Of a stretch of 26,281 nt of DNA, positions 7,667 to 15,613 are shown in pieces; the first letter of the stretch is position 1; each line of letters starts with the position of its first letter. Origin of the DNA: DASTPP01 sp035762175. Lineage in GTDB: Bacteria; Myxococcota_A; Polyangia; Polyangiales; Polyangiaceae. Location: NCBI GenBank assembly GCA_035762175.1, contig DASTPP010000346.1, positions 1-26,281 of the forward strand, written 5' to 3'. The notes under the pieces are model-generated. The model saw only the letters and a program-made list of their open reading frames with translations. It was not told where the DNA came from and searched no databases. A program made the position numbers and the translations under genes.

Positions 7667-8713
7667 TCAGAACGCCCCGCGCCACGCGACGCCCGCCGGG
7701 CCAACCACGAGCCCGGTCGACGGCGCCTTCGCGGGACCCTTCGGGGCAGACCCGAGCGCGAGCCAGAGCGCCGCGCCCGCGCCCGCCAGCGACAGGCCGC
7801 CGGCGACGCCGGCGAGGGCCAGATTGCGGTTCGACGCCACCGCCACCTCGCTCCCGTCGCAGGTGCCCCGGCTCGCCTTGCAGCGCTCGAGCTCGTTTCT
7901 CTGCGCCATGGCCGTCGCGAAGAGCCCCGCCGCCGCGCCCGCGAAGGCCACGCCCGCGCCGCCGGCGACCCACGAACCGAGCGGCACGCCGCCGCCCGAC
8001 CGGGCCTCGGGGGCGAGGGGACTGCGCGCGGGCGCGGCCGGGCGCGGCGGGGCGAACTCGATCGCGGGCTCGAAGATCACGCTCAGCGTGTGCTTGCCCC
8101 GCTCGACCAGGCGCACCTCTTTCCGGAAGGTGCGCTTGCCCGGGGCGCTCACCTCGATCTCGTGGTGGCCCGGGTCGAGCGGCAGCGCCGAGCCCAGCTT
8201 GTCGCCCGGCACGGGCTCGCCGTCGACGCGCGCGCTCGCGCCCTCGACGCCCGCGGGCAGCTCGAGCGTCAGCGTGGGCACCCGGGGGCCGAGCTCGGCG
8301 ACGCTCTTGGCGCTGTCTTCGACGATGAGCTTGCGGTCGGGGCCCTTCGTCGCCTGCGCCAGCTCGGCGGCGCGCTCGTAGTCGCGCGTCGCGCTCGCGA
8401 CGAGCCCCATGCTCTCTTCGCAGTACGCCAGATGAAAGCGGAGCGACGCGGTGTCTTTCGTCGCCAAAATGCGGCGGAACTTGATGTGCGCCTCGCCCCA
8501 CCGCCGCGCCGCCTCGTCGCGGCGCGCCTCCTCGAAGAGCGCCCGCGCCGCCTCGAGATCGGCCGCGCTCGGCTCGCGGCGTTCCCCCTCCGGCGGGGTC
8601 GCTTCGGCGGCCGTAGCGGCCGCGGGCGGCGCGGCGCCCGGGCCTTGGGCCGAGGCGCTACGGGTAAAGAGGGCGATGAGCAGGGCGGTCGATACGAGGC
8701 AGCGGCTGGACAT
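7667..8713 (-). CDS. Exported TPR/PEGA-like protein with C-terminal membrane hairpin
   Basis: The 348-residue form starts at ATG 8713, which places a signal peptide at the N-terminus (MSSRCLVSTALLIALFTRSASA, cut near residue 22). Residues 50-135 are helical and TPR-like (ALFEEARRDEAARRWGEAHIKFRRIL, LRFHLAYCEESMGL). Residues 141-217 are PEGA-like: VPTLTLELP, GASARVDGEPVP, LPLDPGHHEIEVSAPGKRTFRKEVRLVERG. After a Pro/Ala linker come two hydrophobic helices (about 246-270 and 297-320), separated by a loop with Cys278 and Cys285. This loop-and-helix module recurs in the protein at 12569-13771. PEGA domains are typical of surface and periplasmic proteins of myxobacteria. Function is unknown; an envelope-associated structural or signalling role is inferred. 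The Shine-Dalgarno is weak. Confidence 0.85.
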   Translation of the reverse strand: MSSRCLVSTALLIALFTRSASAQGPGAAPPAAATAAEATPPEGERREPSAADLEAARALFEEARRDEAARRWGEAHIKFRRILATKDTASLRFHLAYCEESMGLVASATRDYERAAELAQATKGPDRKLIVEDSAKSVAELGPRVPTLTLELPAGVEGASARVDGEPVPGDKLGSALPLDPGHHEIEVSAPGKRTFRKEVRLVERGKHTLSVIFEPAIEFAPPRPAAPARSPLAPEARSGGGVPLGSWVAGGAGVAFAGAAAGLFATAMAQRNELERCKASRGTCDGSEVAVASNRNLALAGVAGGLSLAGAGAALWLALGSAPKGPAKAPSTGLVVGPAGVAWRGAF

Positions 8714-8881
8714 GGCGGTCGTCGGTTCTCGGCAGAGGGGTTGCGTGAAGCCCCGCCCCCCGTGGCCGAGGGGCGAAGCGGGCCTTTGATCTCCCTCTCG
8801 GCCCCGGCCGCCGACCGGTTGCTTAAATTCGTCGGAAGTTCGTCCGCCCCCCTGATTTCGGGCGGCCACCCCACGCCAGGA
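8714..8881. other. Upstream region of the TPR/PEGA gene
   Basis: This should carry the promoter of the gene starting at 8713. The only AT-rich patch is near 8823-8830. A CCGCCC/GGGCGG inverted repeat lies at 8844-8865. No coding region is supported. Confidence 0.3.
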
Positions 8882-9351
8882 GGGCGTTGCAAAACGGTCG
8901 GTCGAGCCCGGCGCAAACCGCCCAGGCCGAGGCCCGGCCGGTTACAGACGCGCCCCGACCGGCTACAGACGGTCGCCAGCGGGCTACAGACGCGCCCCGG
9001 CTGGTTACGGATGGGCGCCGGCGGGCTACAGGCGGGCGCTGGCGGTCTACAGGCGGGTGCAGGCGGGTATAGGCGGTTGCCAGCGGGCTACGGGCGGGCG
9101 CCAGCGGTCTACAGGCGGTTGCCAGCGGGCTACGGGGGCGCACCGGCCGGTTACAAACGCACCCAGGGCGGTTACAGACGGGCACCGGCGGGCTACGGGT
9201 GCGCGCCTGGTGGTTCAGGCATCTTCCGGCCCGTTACGGGCACCAGCCGCCCGGCTACGAGCCAGCTCCGGCCGATTCCAGGCGTCATCCGTCCAGCTTC
9301 AAGCGGCATGGGCCGGCTCTGGGCAGTCTGCGCCGGCGTTTCGCAACACCC
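8882..9351. repeat. Possible element bounded by imperfect terminal inverted repeats
   Basis: The left end GGGCGTTGCAAAACG (8882-8896) matches the complement of 9337-9351 (GGGTGTTGCGAAACG) at 13 of 15. Further in, CCGGCGCAAACCGCCCAG (8908-8925) matches the complement of 9319-9336 at 16 of 18. The left arm has 11 extra bases between these blocks. The arms enclose the 21-bp tandem array. No transposase gene and no target-site duplication is visible, so this could be a non-autonomous element or a locally inverted duplication. Confidence 0.55.
8938..9340. repeat. Degenerate 21-bp tandem array, about 19-20 units
   Basis: A core GGYTACRG recurs with TAC (or a variant) at 8943, 8964, 8985, 9006, 9027, 9048, 9068, 9089, 9110, 9131, 9152, 9173, 9194, 9215, 9235, 9256, 9277, 9298, 9318 and 9339. 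The period is 21 bp except for three 20-bp steps (9048-9068, 9215-9235, 9298-9318). The approximate unit is CGGGCTACAGACGGGCGCC plus two bases. Conservation is best up to 9194 and decays rightward. The 20-bp steps break any reading frame, which argues against a coding array despite 21 being seven codons. Confidence 0.85.
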
Positions 9352-9380
9352 ATCGAGTTCGGGAAAAAGAACTCGATGGG
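9349..9380. repeat. Perfect 12-bp inverted repeat (hairpin)
   Basis: CCCATCGAGTTC (9349-9360) and GAACTCGATGGG (9369-9380) are exact complements around an 8-base A-rich loop (GGGAAAAA). The left arm starts inside the right boundary repeat of the tandem array. It could be a terminator, a protein-binding site or the foot of a mobile element. There is no T-run on either strand. Confidence 0.8.
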
Positions 9381-9659
9381 GCCTACCCGGAGATTGTTGA
9401 TGAGTCCGAAGCCCGTCCCAAAGCGCGATGGCCGCGTTCAAGAGCGAGCTTCGGGCGAAAGCGAGGCCTGCCCGAGGGCGGCGGGGTAGGGGGCGAACGG
9501 GGGCTGCGCCGTGACGAGGTGCGCTGCCGGCGCGGGCAAGGTCACGCCAACGTTCGCGCGCGAGGCAGGCGAGAGCGGTGCGGGCGGAAGGGGCGCCTTG
9601 GGCCGGCGAAGCGGGGGGTGACGAGCGCGGCTCGGGTCAGCCCGCGCGGTTGGGCAGCT
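9381..9659. other. Non-coding stretch downstream of the propeller operon
   Basis: I see no convincing gene here. An 82-codon open frame on the minus strand (9193-9441) crosses the hairpin and tandem array and has no recognisable composition. The bases next to 9660 carry no clear terminator hairpin. Confidence 0.4.
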
Positions 9660-11045
9660 TCACTTGGCGACGCGGTAGATGATGCCATCGCCCGGCGTCA
9701 GCGGCACCGCGCCCAGCGTGACCGTGCCGAGGTCGGCGAAGTAGACGTACGCGTCGTCGACCAGCACGTACGCCCCGCCGAAGGGGTTGCCGTTAGTGTA
9801 CGTGGCCGGGGTCACCACGGCCACCTGCCCGAGCAGCAGCGGGTCGCGGCCCGCGGCCTTGCGCCAGACCTGCAACAGCTTCGCCCCCTCGGTGCCGTCG
9901 ATCAAGGTCAGCACGAAGAGCGTGGCCCCATCGACGGCGAAGCCCTCGACCGAACCCTTGCCGTCGAAGTCGACGGCCGCGGCCCCGAGATCCTTGGTGA
10001 GCGAGTGGACCGAGCCGGGCTTGCGGTCGGCCCAGTAGACGCGGCCGTTGGCGAGCTCGACCGAGACGGGCTGGTTGGCCGTGGCCACGGGCTCGAACTC
10101 GCTGGTGAAGGCGGGCGCACTCATCTTGCGTCGGCGTACCTCGCCCGTGTCGCCGCGTATCCAGTAGGGTTGCTCGTCCCCGTCGACGGTCACCCAGCCC
10201 ACCTTGCCCTGCCCCAAGATCTCGAGGTCAATGGGGCCTGCGCCGCCCGCGCCGCCCGCGCCGCCCGCGCCGCCGACGGCTGTGGCCCGCACGGCCGCGT
10301 CGTTCGCCGCGGTCCAGTAGACGCGGTCGTTGGGGCTGAGGGCCAGGTACTGCACGTTGAACTGGCCGCCGGCGATCGGGGTGCCGTCTTCGGCCCCAGG
10401 CACGCCGCGGGCCACGCGCTGGGCGGTCGTGTCGGTCGGGCTGCTGCCCAAGGTGCCCCAGTAAAGGAAGCCGTCGTCGGACGCGGCGAGCGAGGTCGAG
10501 CGGATGAGGGTGTTGGGGAAGAGGTCGGTGACGGTGCCGCCGGGGGTCTTGGCCGTGGTGCGCACTCGGTGCGGGAGCGAGCCATCTTGAATGCGGGCGG
10601 GCGAAGTCCAGTAGAGAGAGCTCTGGTCTTGGACGATCGCGTAGGGCGCGACCTCGCCAGTGATGACGGCCTCGGGCTTGCAAGCGCTTGCCTCGCAGCC
10701 GGCGCCCCTGCAGCTGCGGTCGCAGGCGCCACAGTGCTCGGGGTCTGTGCTCAGGTCGAAGCAGGTGCCGCCGCAGTCGGTCTTGCCCCCCTCGCACTGC
10801 AGCGTCCCGCCCCCGTCGCCGCCCCCGCCCCCGTTGCCCATCGAGCCGCCAGCGCCCATCGAGCCGCCGGCGCCTGTCGCCCCCGCGCTACCGCCCACGC
10901 CACCGCTCGCGCCGCCCGCCGCGCTCGTCTCATCCTGGAGCGACGATGCATCGATGCCGAAGAGCATCTGGCACGCCGATGCCGTCAGCGCGGCGCCGGC
11001 GCCGAGCAGGGCGAAGCCGAGGGGCCGGGGGGCGGGGCGCGACAT
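9660..11045 (-). CDS. Lipoprotein with eight-Cys knot and YW beta-propeller (paralogue A)
   Basis: This 461-residue protein starts at ATG 11045. Its signal peptide ends at a lipobox-like LTASAC (Cys25), so an acylated lipoprotein is likely. Residues 42-80 are a Gly/Ser/Ala linker. Cys 84, 91, 95, 105, 108, 112, 117 and 122 (CEGGKTDCGGTC, HCGACDRSC, GCEASAC) form a small knot with four possible disulfides. From 130 a repeated aromatic motif, LYWTSP (144), LYWGT (194), VYWTA (242), PYWIRG (293), VYWAD (336) and VYFAD (434), recurs about every 50 residues. This fits a six- or seven-bladed YWTD-type propeller. It is homologous and equal in length to the upstream gene product (11178-12563). Surface binding or adhesion is an inference. 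A (GGA)n insertion lies at about 258-270. Confidence 0.88.
   Translation of the reverse strand: MSRPAPRPLGFALLGAGAALTASACQMLFGIDASSLQDETSAAGGASGGVGGSAGATGAGGSMGAGGSMGNGGGGGDGGGTLQCEGGKTDCGGTCFDLSTDPEHCGACDRSCRGAGCEASACKPEAVITGEVAPYAIVQDQSSLYWTSPARIQDGSLPHRVRTTAKTPGGTVTDLFPNTLIRSTSLAASDDGFLYWGTLGSSPTDTTAQRVARGVPGAEDGTPIAGGQFNVQYLALSPNDRVYWTAANDAAVRATAVGGAGGAGGAGGAGPIDLEILGQGKVGWVTVDGDEQPYWIRGDTGEVRRRKMSAPAFTSEFEPVATANQPVSVELANGRVYWADRKPGSVHSLTKDLGAAAVDFDGKGSVEGFAVDGATLFVLTLIDGTEGAKLLQVWRKAAGRDPLLLGQVAVVTPATYTNGNPFGGAYVLVDDAYVYFADLGTVTLGAVPLTPGDGIIYRVAK
10240..10275. repeat. 9-bp microrepeat, four units, in paralogue A
   Basis: GCGCCGCCC repeats at 10240, 10249, 10258 and 10267 (the last unit differs at its final base). 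It encodes a GGAGGAGGA loop between propeller blades. The equivalent place in the tandem paralogue has no such run, so the insertion arose or expanded after the duplication. Its length is a multiple of three, so the frame is kept. Confidence 0.85.
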
Positions 11046-11177
11046 GAGGCGCGAGCAACGTACCACGCCGGAGGCGGTCCGGGGCCGGCGCGCGAAGGTG
11101 GGGACGGGTGGCGTTCGAGGCGCGCCCGCGCGGGCGTTACCGGGGGAGCAAAGGCAAGCCCGCGCGGTCGTGCCGCC
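11046..11177. other. Spacer between the two propeller paralogues
   Basis: This 132-bp gap contains a 14-bp perfect palindrome CGCCCGCGCGGGCG (11123-11136), which could act as an attenuator between the two genes. There is no Shine-Dalgarno directly before the downstream ATG and no convincing internal promoter. Confidence 0.35.
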
Positions 11178-12563
11178 TCACTTGGCGACGCGGTAAATGA
11201 TGCCGTCTTTCTTACTGGTCAAGACCTGGTTGATGGGGCTGCCGAGCGTGCCGACGTCGATGAAGTAGACGAAGGCGCCGTCAACTAGCACGTACGCCGC
11301 CCCGAAGGGGTTGCCCATGAAGGCCGTGTTGACGGGCGTCACCCGGCCCAGGCGCAGCGGCGCGGGCTCGCCAGGCTGCTTGCGCCAAACGTTCAGCGAA
11401 CCCTCATGGAAGGTGACGACGAAGAGCGTAGCGAGGTCGCCCTCGCGCTTGAGCGTGAACCCCTCGATTCTGCCCTGCCCCGAGAACTCGAGCGTCTGCT
11501 TGTCGGTGTTTGCCGGATCGTCTTTGGGGGCCGAGACGATGGTCTCCGGGTTGCGGCGCGCCCAGTAGACGCGGTCGGCGCTCAGTTCGACAGAGACGAA
11601 TTGGCCCCCGGTGACCACATCCTCGAGGGGCGGGGTGACGTCCGACTGGCGGCGGATCGCCCCGTCCGTTTCGCTGATCCAATAGAGCTGGTTGTCGGCG
11701 TCGATCGTCAACCAGCGCGGGTTGCCCTCGCCCTTGATGTCGGGGTCGAGGGTGTCGCTCGAGCCGTCGGCGGCGATGCCGCGCACGCCGCCGACGTCAT
11801 CAGCCGTCCAGTAGATCTTGCCGCCGTGGAAGACCACGCGCTGGATGTTGGCCTCGGGCTCTTTGAGCGGGGTCGGCGTCGACGTGTCAATGAAGCCCGA
11901 GGCCAAGCGCTGGTTCTGCGTGTCGCTTGGCGAGTTGGCCAGGGTGCCCCAGAAGAGCTTCGCGCCGTCGATGGCAAGCGAGGACGAGCGCACGTCGGCG
12001 GCCTTGATGACGTCGCGGGCGACGGTCTGGCCGGCGTTGTCCTTGCGGACGCCGCGGACGCGGGGAATGTCGCCGCCCTCGTGCTTGGCGGGCGAGGCCC
12101 AATAAAGCGAGGTCTCGTCTTGGACGAGGGCGTAGGGGGCGACCTCGCCGGTGACGACCGCTTGCGATGCGCACACGCCCCCCTCGCAGGCAAGGCCGGC
12201 GCAACCGTGGCCGCAAGCGCCGCAGTTGTTGGCGTCATTGGCGGCGATGTCCGTGCACTTGCCGTCGCCGCAGTCGACCGCCGTGCCCTCACACGGCATC
12301 GTCCCGCCGCCGCCGCCGCCCCCGCCCCCGGCGCCCATCACGCCGCCCCCGGCGCCCATCGAGCCGCCCCCGTCGCCCCCGCCCCCCCCGCTGCCGCTGC
12401 GCCCGCCCGTGCCCGAGCCGCCGGCGCAGTTCGCGCTGTCGGCCCCGTTGATGTCGTTGCAATAGTCGTCCGGGGCGATTTGGAACTCGCTCGCGCACGC
12501 GATCGCGAGGGTCGTGAGCGACGCGAGCGAGGCGAGGAGCGCGAGCGACCGGGGTTTGGCCAT
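11178..12563 (-). CDS. Lipoprotein with eight-Cys knot and YW beta-propeller (paralogue B)
   Basis: The protein has 461 residues. The start at ATG 12563 gives MAKPRSLALLASLASLTTLAIAC, a signal peptide with probable lipidated Cys23. Cys35 and Cys46 precede a Gly-rich linker (48-88). The knot is Cys 91, 98, 103, 114, 117, 121, 126 and 131. Propeller motifs are LYWASP (153), LFWGT (203), YWTAD (251), LYWIS (293), VYWARR (332) and VYFID (432), with the shared ending DGIIYRVAK. It starts 5 bp after the stop of the PEGA-like gene. Its ribosome-binding site (GGGAG) lies inside that gene's last codons, so the two are co-transcribed. Both paralogues share VITGEVAPYA-like and GNPFGAAYVLVD segments. Ligand and role are unknown. 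A secreted binding protein is inferred from fold. Confidence 0.88.
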   Translation of the reverse strand: MAKPRSLALLASLASLTTLAIACASEFQIAPDDYCNDINGADSANCAGGSGTGGRSGSGGGGGDGGGSMGAGGGVMGAGGGGGGGGGTMPCEGTAVDCGDGKCTDIAANDANNCGACGHGCAGLACEGGVCASQAVVTGEVAPYALVQDETSLYWASPAKHEGGDIPRVRGVRKDNAGQTVARDVIKAADVRSSSLAIDGAKLFWGTLANSPSDTQNQRLASGFIDTSTPTPLKEPEANIQRVVFHGGKIYWTADDVGGVRGIAADGSSDTLDPDIKGEGNPRWLTIDADNQLYWISETDGAIRRQSDVTPPLEDVVTGGQFVSVELSADRVYWARRNPETIVSAPKDDPANTDKQTLEFSGQGRIEGFTLKREGDLATLFVVTFHEGSLNVWRKQPGEPAPLRLGRVTPVNTAFMGNPFGAAYVLVDGAFVYFIDVGTLGSPINQVLTSKKDGIIYRVAK

Positions 12564-12568
12564 GGGGT

Positions 12569-13771
12569 TCAGAAGCTCCCTAGAAGAAGAGCCGCGGCGC
12601 CGCCGCCCGCTAGGGGTGCGGCGCCGCCGGTGATGCGGACGCGGGCGGGCGCCGCCGTGCTCTGCGCGGGCTCGGGGCGGAGAACGAGCAAGTAGGTGGC
12701 CGCCCCGAGCCCGAGCACGCCGACGCCGAGCGAGATGGGCGCGAGGGTGCCGAAGAGGTTCGAGCGGTCGAGGTCGCTCTGCGCGGCCTCGGGGCAATTG
12801 TTGTTCAACGAGCACTGCTGCCTGAGATCGGACTCGGCGCCCCTGTGCAGCGCGAAGAACGTGCCCGCGCCCGCCAGGCCCGCCACGCCCGCCGCGCCCG
12901 CCACCCAGCCCCACGGCGCGGGCCCGGTCGAAGGCGGCGGGGGCGGCGCGTCGATCGGGGGCTTCGCCGTCGGCGGCGGGGGCGGCGCCGCGGGCTCGGA
13001 CGAGACCGGCTCGAGCACGACCTGCCGGCTCTCGCGCGACAGGATCACGCCGCGCCCGCGCGCCAGCACCTTCTCGCCGTTGCGCAGCTCGAACGCGTGC
13101 GCGCCGACGGGCAAGGTGAGCTCGATCGGCTCGCCCTCGAAGCGGCCTTGCGACTCGGTGCCCACGAAGAGCTCGCCCTTGAGCGGCTTCGACGACGCGA
13201 CCCGGACGTCACCCACGCGCCCAGGGTAGACCAAATGTTGAATCAAGCGATCGGCAAGGCGATCGAAGGGCTCGAGGAGCGGCAAGGTGATCTTGCGCTC
13301 GGGTTGCGCTCGCTCCCAATAGTTCAACGTTACCATTGGTTTGGCGGCCGCATCGCGATAGACCCAGCCCCAAAAAAAGCGCTCGGCCGCGTCGAAGGGC
13401 GCGCCGAGCGGCACCGCCACCTTGGTGAGACAGGCGGCGTCGATGTCGTCGCCGGCGCGCTCGCCCAGGGCCGCCGTCTTGTCGAGCGCCTTGGCCATGA
13501 AGGGCTGGCCGCACTTCACCTGGTCGAGCAGCGCCAGGAGCGACTTGTTGCTGTTGACCAGCCGCACCCCCCGCGACTGCAGCACGCGCTGTTCGAGCGC
13601 CTTGGTTAGCTTCAGCGCCTCGTAGGCGTCACGCGCGCCGGACGCGACGTGCACCACGTGCACGTCGCGCGCCGCGCCGCCCTTGTCGGGCGCCCGGTCG
13701 GGCGCCGCCGAGGTCGCGGGCGCGATCGCGAGCGCCGCGACCAAGACGAGCAGAGAGCGACTTCGTTTCAT
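12569..13771 (-). CDS. Exported PEGA-like protein with C-terminal membrane hairpin
   Basis: The protein has 400 residues. MKRSRSLLVLVAALAIAPATSAA is a cleavable signal peptide (cut near 22-23). Residues 36-180 are a mixed helical domain with Cys87 and Cys114 that I do not recognise (LTKALEQRVLQSRGVRLVNSNKSLLALLDQ). Residues 187-245 are PEGA-like (GELFVGTESQGRFEGEPIELTLPVGAHAFELRNGEKVLARGRGV). A Pro-rich linker (250-286) leads to helix 1 (287-309), a loop with Cys320 and Cys326, and helix 2 (338-364). This is the same C-terminal plan as the protein at 7667-8713. It heads the operon with the two propeller lipoproteins, so it may be their membrane partner (inference). Promoter signals in the 207-bp upstream gap are weak. 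Confidence 0.82.
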   Translation of the reverse strand: MKRSRSLLVLVAALAIAPATSAAPDRAPDKGGAARDVHVVHVASGARDAYEALKLTKALEQRVLQSRGVRLVNSNKSLLALLDQVKCGQPFMAKALDKTAALGERAGDDIDAACLTKVAVPLGAPFDAAERFFWGWVYRDAAAKPMVTLNYWERAQPERKITLPLLEPFDRLADRLIQHLVYPGRVGDVRVASSKPLKGELFVGTESQGRFEGEPIELTLPVGAHAFELRNGEKVLARGRGVILSRESRQVVLEPVSSEPAAPPPPPTAKPPIDAPPPPPSTGPAPWGWVAGAAGVAGLAGAGTFFALHRGAESDLRQQCSLNNNCPEAAQSDLDRSNLFGTLAPISLGVGVLGLGAATYLLVLRPEPAQSTAAPARVRITGGAAPLAGGGAAALLLGSF

Positions 13772-13978
13772 GAGCGAATGTCGAGCGTGCCGGGGGCGTC
13801 GCCGCCACCCTGTCTCTACACCAAAACCCGCCCCCGATCGCTAAGCTCGGAATGGGCCATCGGCGGATGCGCGGCCGCGCGCGTACCTCGCGCAACACCG
13901 CCTGATCGGGGCGTCATACCCCGGCAATGATGCACCCCGGCATGAACCTAACAATTCTCGCGGCGGCCTCGATTGCGG
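13772..13978. other. Upstream region of the PEGA/propeller operon
   Basis: This holds the expected promoter for the operon starting at 13771 and the end of the FHA gene. A short direct repeat ACCCCGGCA occurs at 13917 and 13933. No clear -35/-10 pair, RNA gene or coding region is seen. Confidence 0.35.
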
Positions 13979-15613
13979 TCACTCGCCCTTCGGCCGCCTT
14001 AAGTTGCATTTGCCGGTCTGCAGACAAAGCACCTTCCGCCGTCGTTCTTCTTCGGGGCTCAGCGGTTTGACCGCGCGACCCGGCTTGGCTGCGCTGCTCG
14101 GGGGCGTCGCACCTTCGGAGGCGGCGGCCGGGGGCGCGGAGCCCTCGGCCGCGACGGGCGGGGGCGCGGGGCCCTCGGCCGCTGAGGCCGAGGCCGAGGC
14201 GTCGGCCGGCGCGGAGGGCACGGCGCTCTCGGCGGGCTCGACCGCGGGCTGGTCTTCTTTGGCGGGCAGGGGGGGCGAGGGGCGAAGCTTGGCGACGAGG
14301 AGCGCGGTCGCGAGCACGCCGACCGTGAGCGGGCCCAGCACGACGAGCGCGACGACGCCGCGGCGCATGGGCGGCGGGCTCGGCGCGTGCGCCGCGTGCA
14401 GTGGCTGCGTCACGCCGACGCCCGCGATCGGTACGGGCGGCGGCGGCGGCGGGCCCGCGAACCACCACGCGTCCGGCCCCGGCCCCGGCGCCGACGAGGG
14501 GGCGCGCGGGCCCATGGGCCAGCCCATGTCGGCCGGGGGCGGCCCCGGCCGCGACTGCGCCCACGGGTCGTCGGGCGCCGCGGGCGGCGGCGGCAGGCGC
14601 GCGATGTCGAGCTTCTCGGTGCCGGGCCCCCGCATGCCGAAGCGGTCGGCCGCGAGCCGATCGATCTGCAGCCGCTCGGTCGCCATCTGGGGCCGGAGCA
14701 GCTCGGGGTTGGTGGGCGTCTCGGCCTGCTCGGGTAGCCAGGCGACCGGGTCGGTCGGCGTCGACGAGCTCGCCGGCGAGGGCAGCGGCGGCGGCCGCGG
14801 CGCCTGCAGCCCCACCAGCGTCGAGGCCGCGGGCGCCTTCTGCGGGCCCTGGCGCAGCACCGGCACGCCCTCGACGCCGAGCACCTTGCCCTGCGCGACG
14901 CCGTTCGACAGGTCGACGAGCGGCGAGGGCGAGAAGTCGGGCGCGTCCTTGCGCGCGTGCCGCCCGCCTTGCAAAAAGCGGACGGCCAGGTCGTCGCCGA
15001 GGTCGAAGAGGTCGGCGTTCTCGAGGATCTTGCGCCGCAGCTCTTGGCCCTTCAGCCGCACGAGCACGAAGTCGCCGCGGTCGACGATCTCGAAGCTGCC
15101 GCCCGGCAACGGCCGCACGTGCACGAGCGCGCCCTCGACGCCGAGCAGCCGCACCGTGCAGTCCGAGTCGCTGCCGAGCGTGACCGGGCCCCGGTCGAGC
15201 CGGATGTCGGCCACCGGCGCGAGCCCGTCGAAGAGCCGCAGCTTCGGCGGCACGTCGACCGGCACGTGCAGCGAGCGCGTGACCGAGAGCGCCGGCGAGA
15301 GCCCGCCCCGCCGGCCCGCCGACAGGACGCTGAGGTGGTAGCCCCCGATGAGAATCGCGTCGGCCGGCGAGATGACGCCGCGCCCGTCGACGCGCTCGCC
15401 GTTGATGAAGCAGCCGTAGCGGCTGCCCTCGTCGACGATCGCCCAGCGCTCGGGCCCCGCGCGCTCGAGCCGCGCGTGCCGCCGCGAGATGTTGCGCTCG
15501 CGAAAGACGATGTCGTTCGAGGGGTCGCGGCCGAGCCGGTACACGTCGCGCGTGAGCTCGACGCGGTGCGTCTGCCCCTCCTCTTCTTCGATGGTAAGCG
15601 TCCACTTGGCCAT
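13979..15613 (-). CDS. Transmembrane FHA-domain protein
   Basis: The protein has 544 residues, with ATG 15613 placed just before the FHA fold. Residues 1-98 are a canonical FHA domain: YRLGRDPSNDIVF (Gly28-Arg29), NISRRHA (Ser43, His46) and GSRYGCFINGERV (Asn71), the phospho-threonine-binding positions. Residues 115-217 look like a second, degenerate FHA (VTLGSDSDCTVRL, LVHVRPLPGGSFEI) lacking the SRRH core. A Pro/Ala-rich linker (260-415) follows, then one membrane helix (419-442) and a Pro/Ala/Ser tail ending in CLQTGKCNLRRPKGE, with Cys530 and Cys536. The FHA domains should be cytoplasmic and the tail periplasmic. It is divergent from the Ser/Thr kinase at 16064, which could phosphorylate its ligand (inference). 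Confidence 0.9.
   Translation of the reverse strand: MAKWTLTIEEEEGQTHRVELTRDVYRLGRDPSNDIVFRERNISRRHARLERAGPERWAIVDEGSRYGCFINGERVDGRGVISPADAILIGGYHLSVLSAGRRGGLSPALSVTRSLHVPVDVPPKLRLFDGLAPVADIRLDRGPVTLGSDSDCTVRLLGVEGALVHVRPLPGGSFEIVDRGDFVLVRLKGQELRRKILENADLFDLGDDLAVRFLQGGRHARKDAPDFSPSPLVDLSNGVAQGKVLGVEGVPVLRQGPQKAPAASTLVGLQAPRPPPLPSPASSSTPTDPVAWLPEQAETPTNPELLRPQMATERLQIDRLAADRFGMRGPGTEKLDIARLPPPPAAPDDPWAQSRPGPPPADMGWPMGPRAPSSAPGPGPDAWWFAGPPPPPPVPIAGVGVTQPLHAAHAPSPPPMRRGVVALVVLGPLTVGVLATALLVAKLRPSPPLPAKEDQPAVEPAESAVPSAPADASASASAAEGPAPPPVAAEGSAPPAAASEGATPPSSAAKPGRAVKPLSPEEERRRKVLCLQTGKCNLRRPKGE

Noticed and set aside
8938..9340. CRISPR array
   Set aside because: Units are contiguous 21-mers with no unique spacers and there are no cas genes nearby.
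9193..9441. 82-residue minus-strand protein
   Set aside because: It runs through the hairpin and tandem array, has no ribosome-binding site and no recognisable composition.
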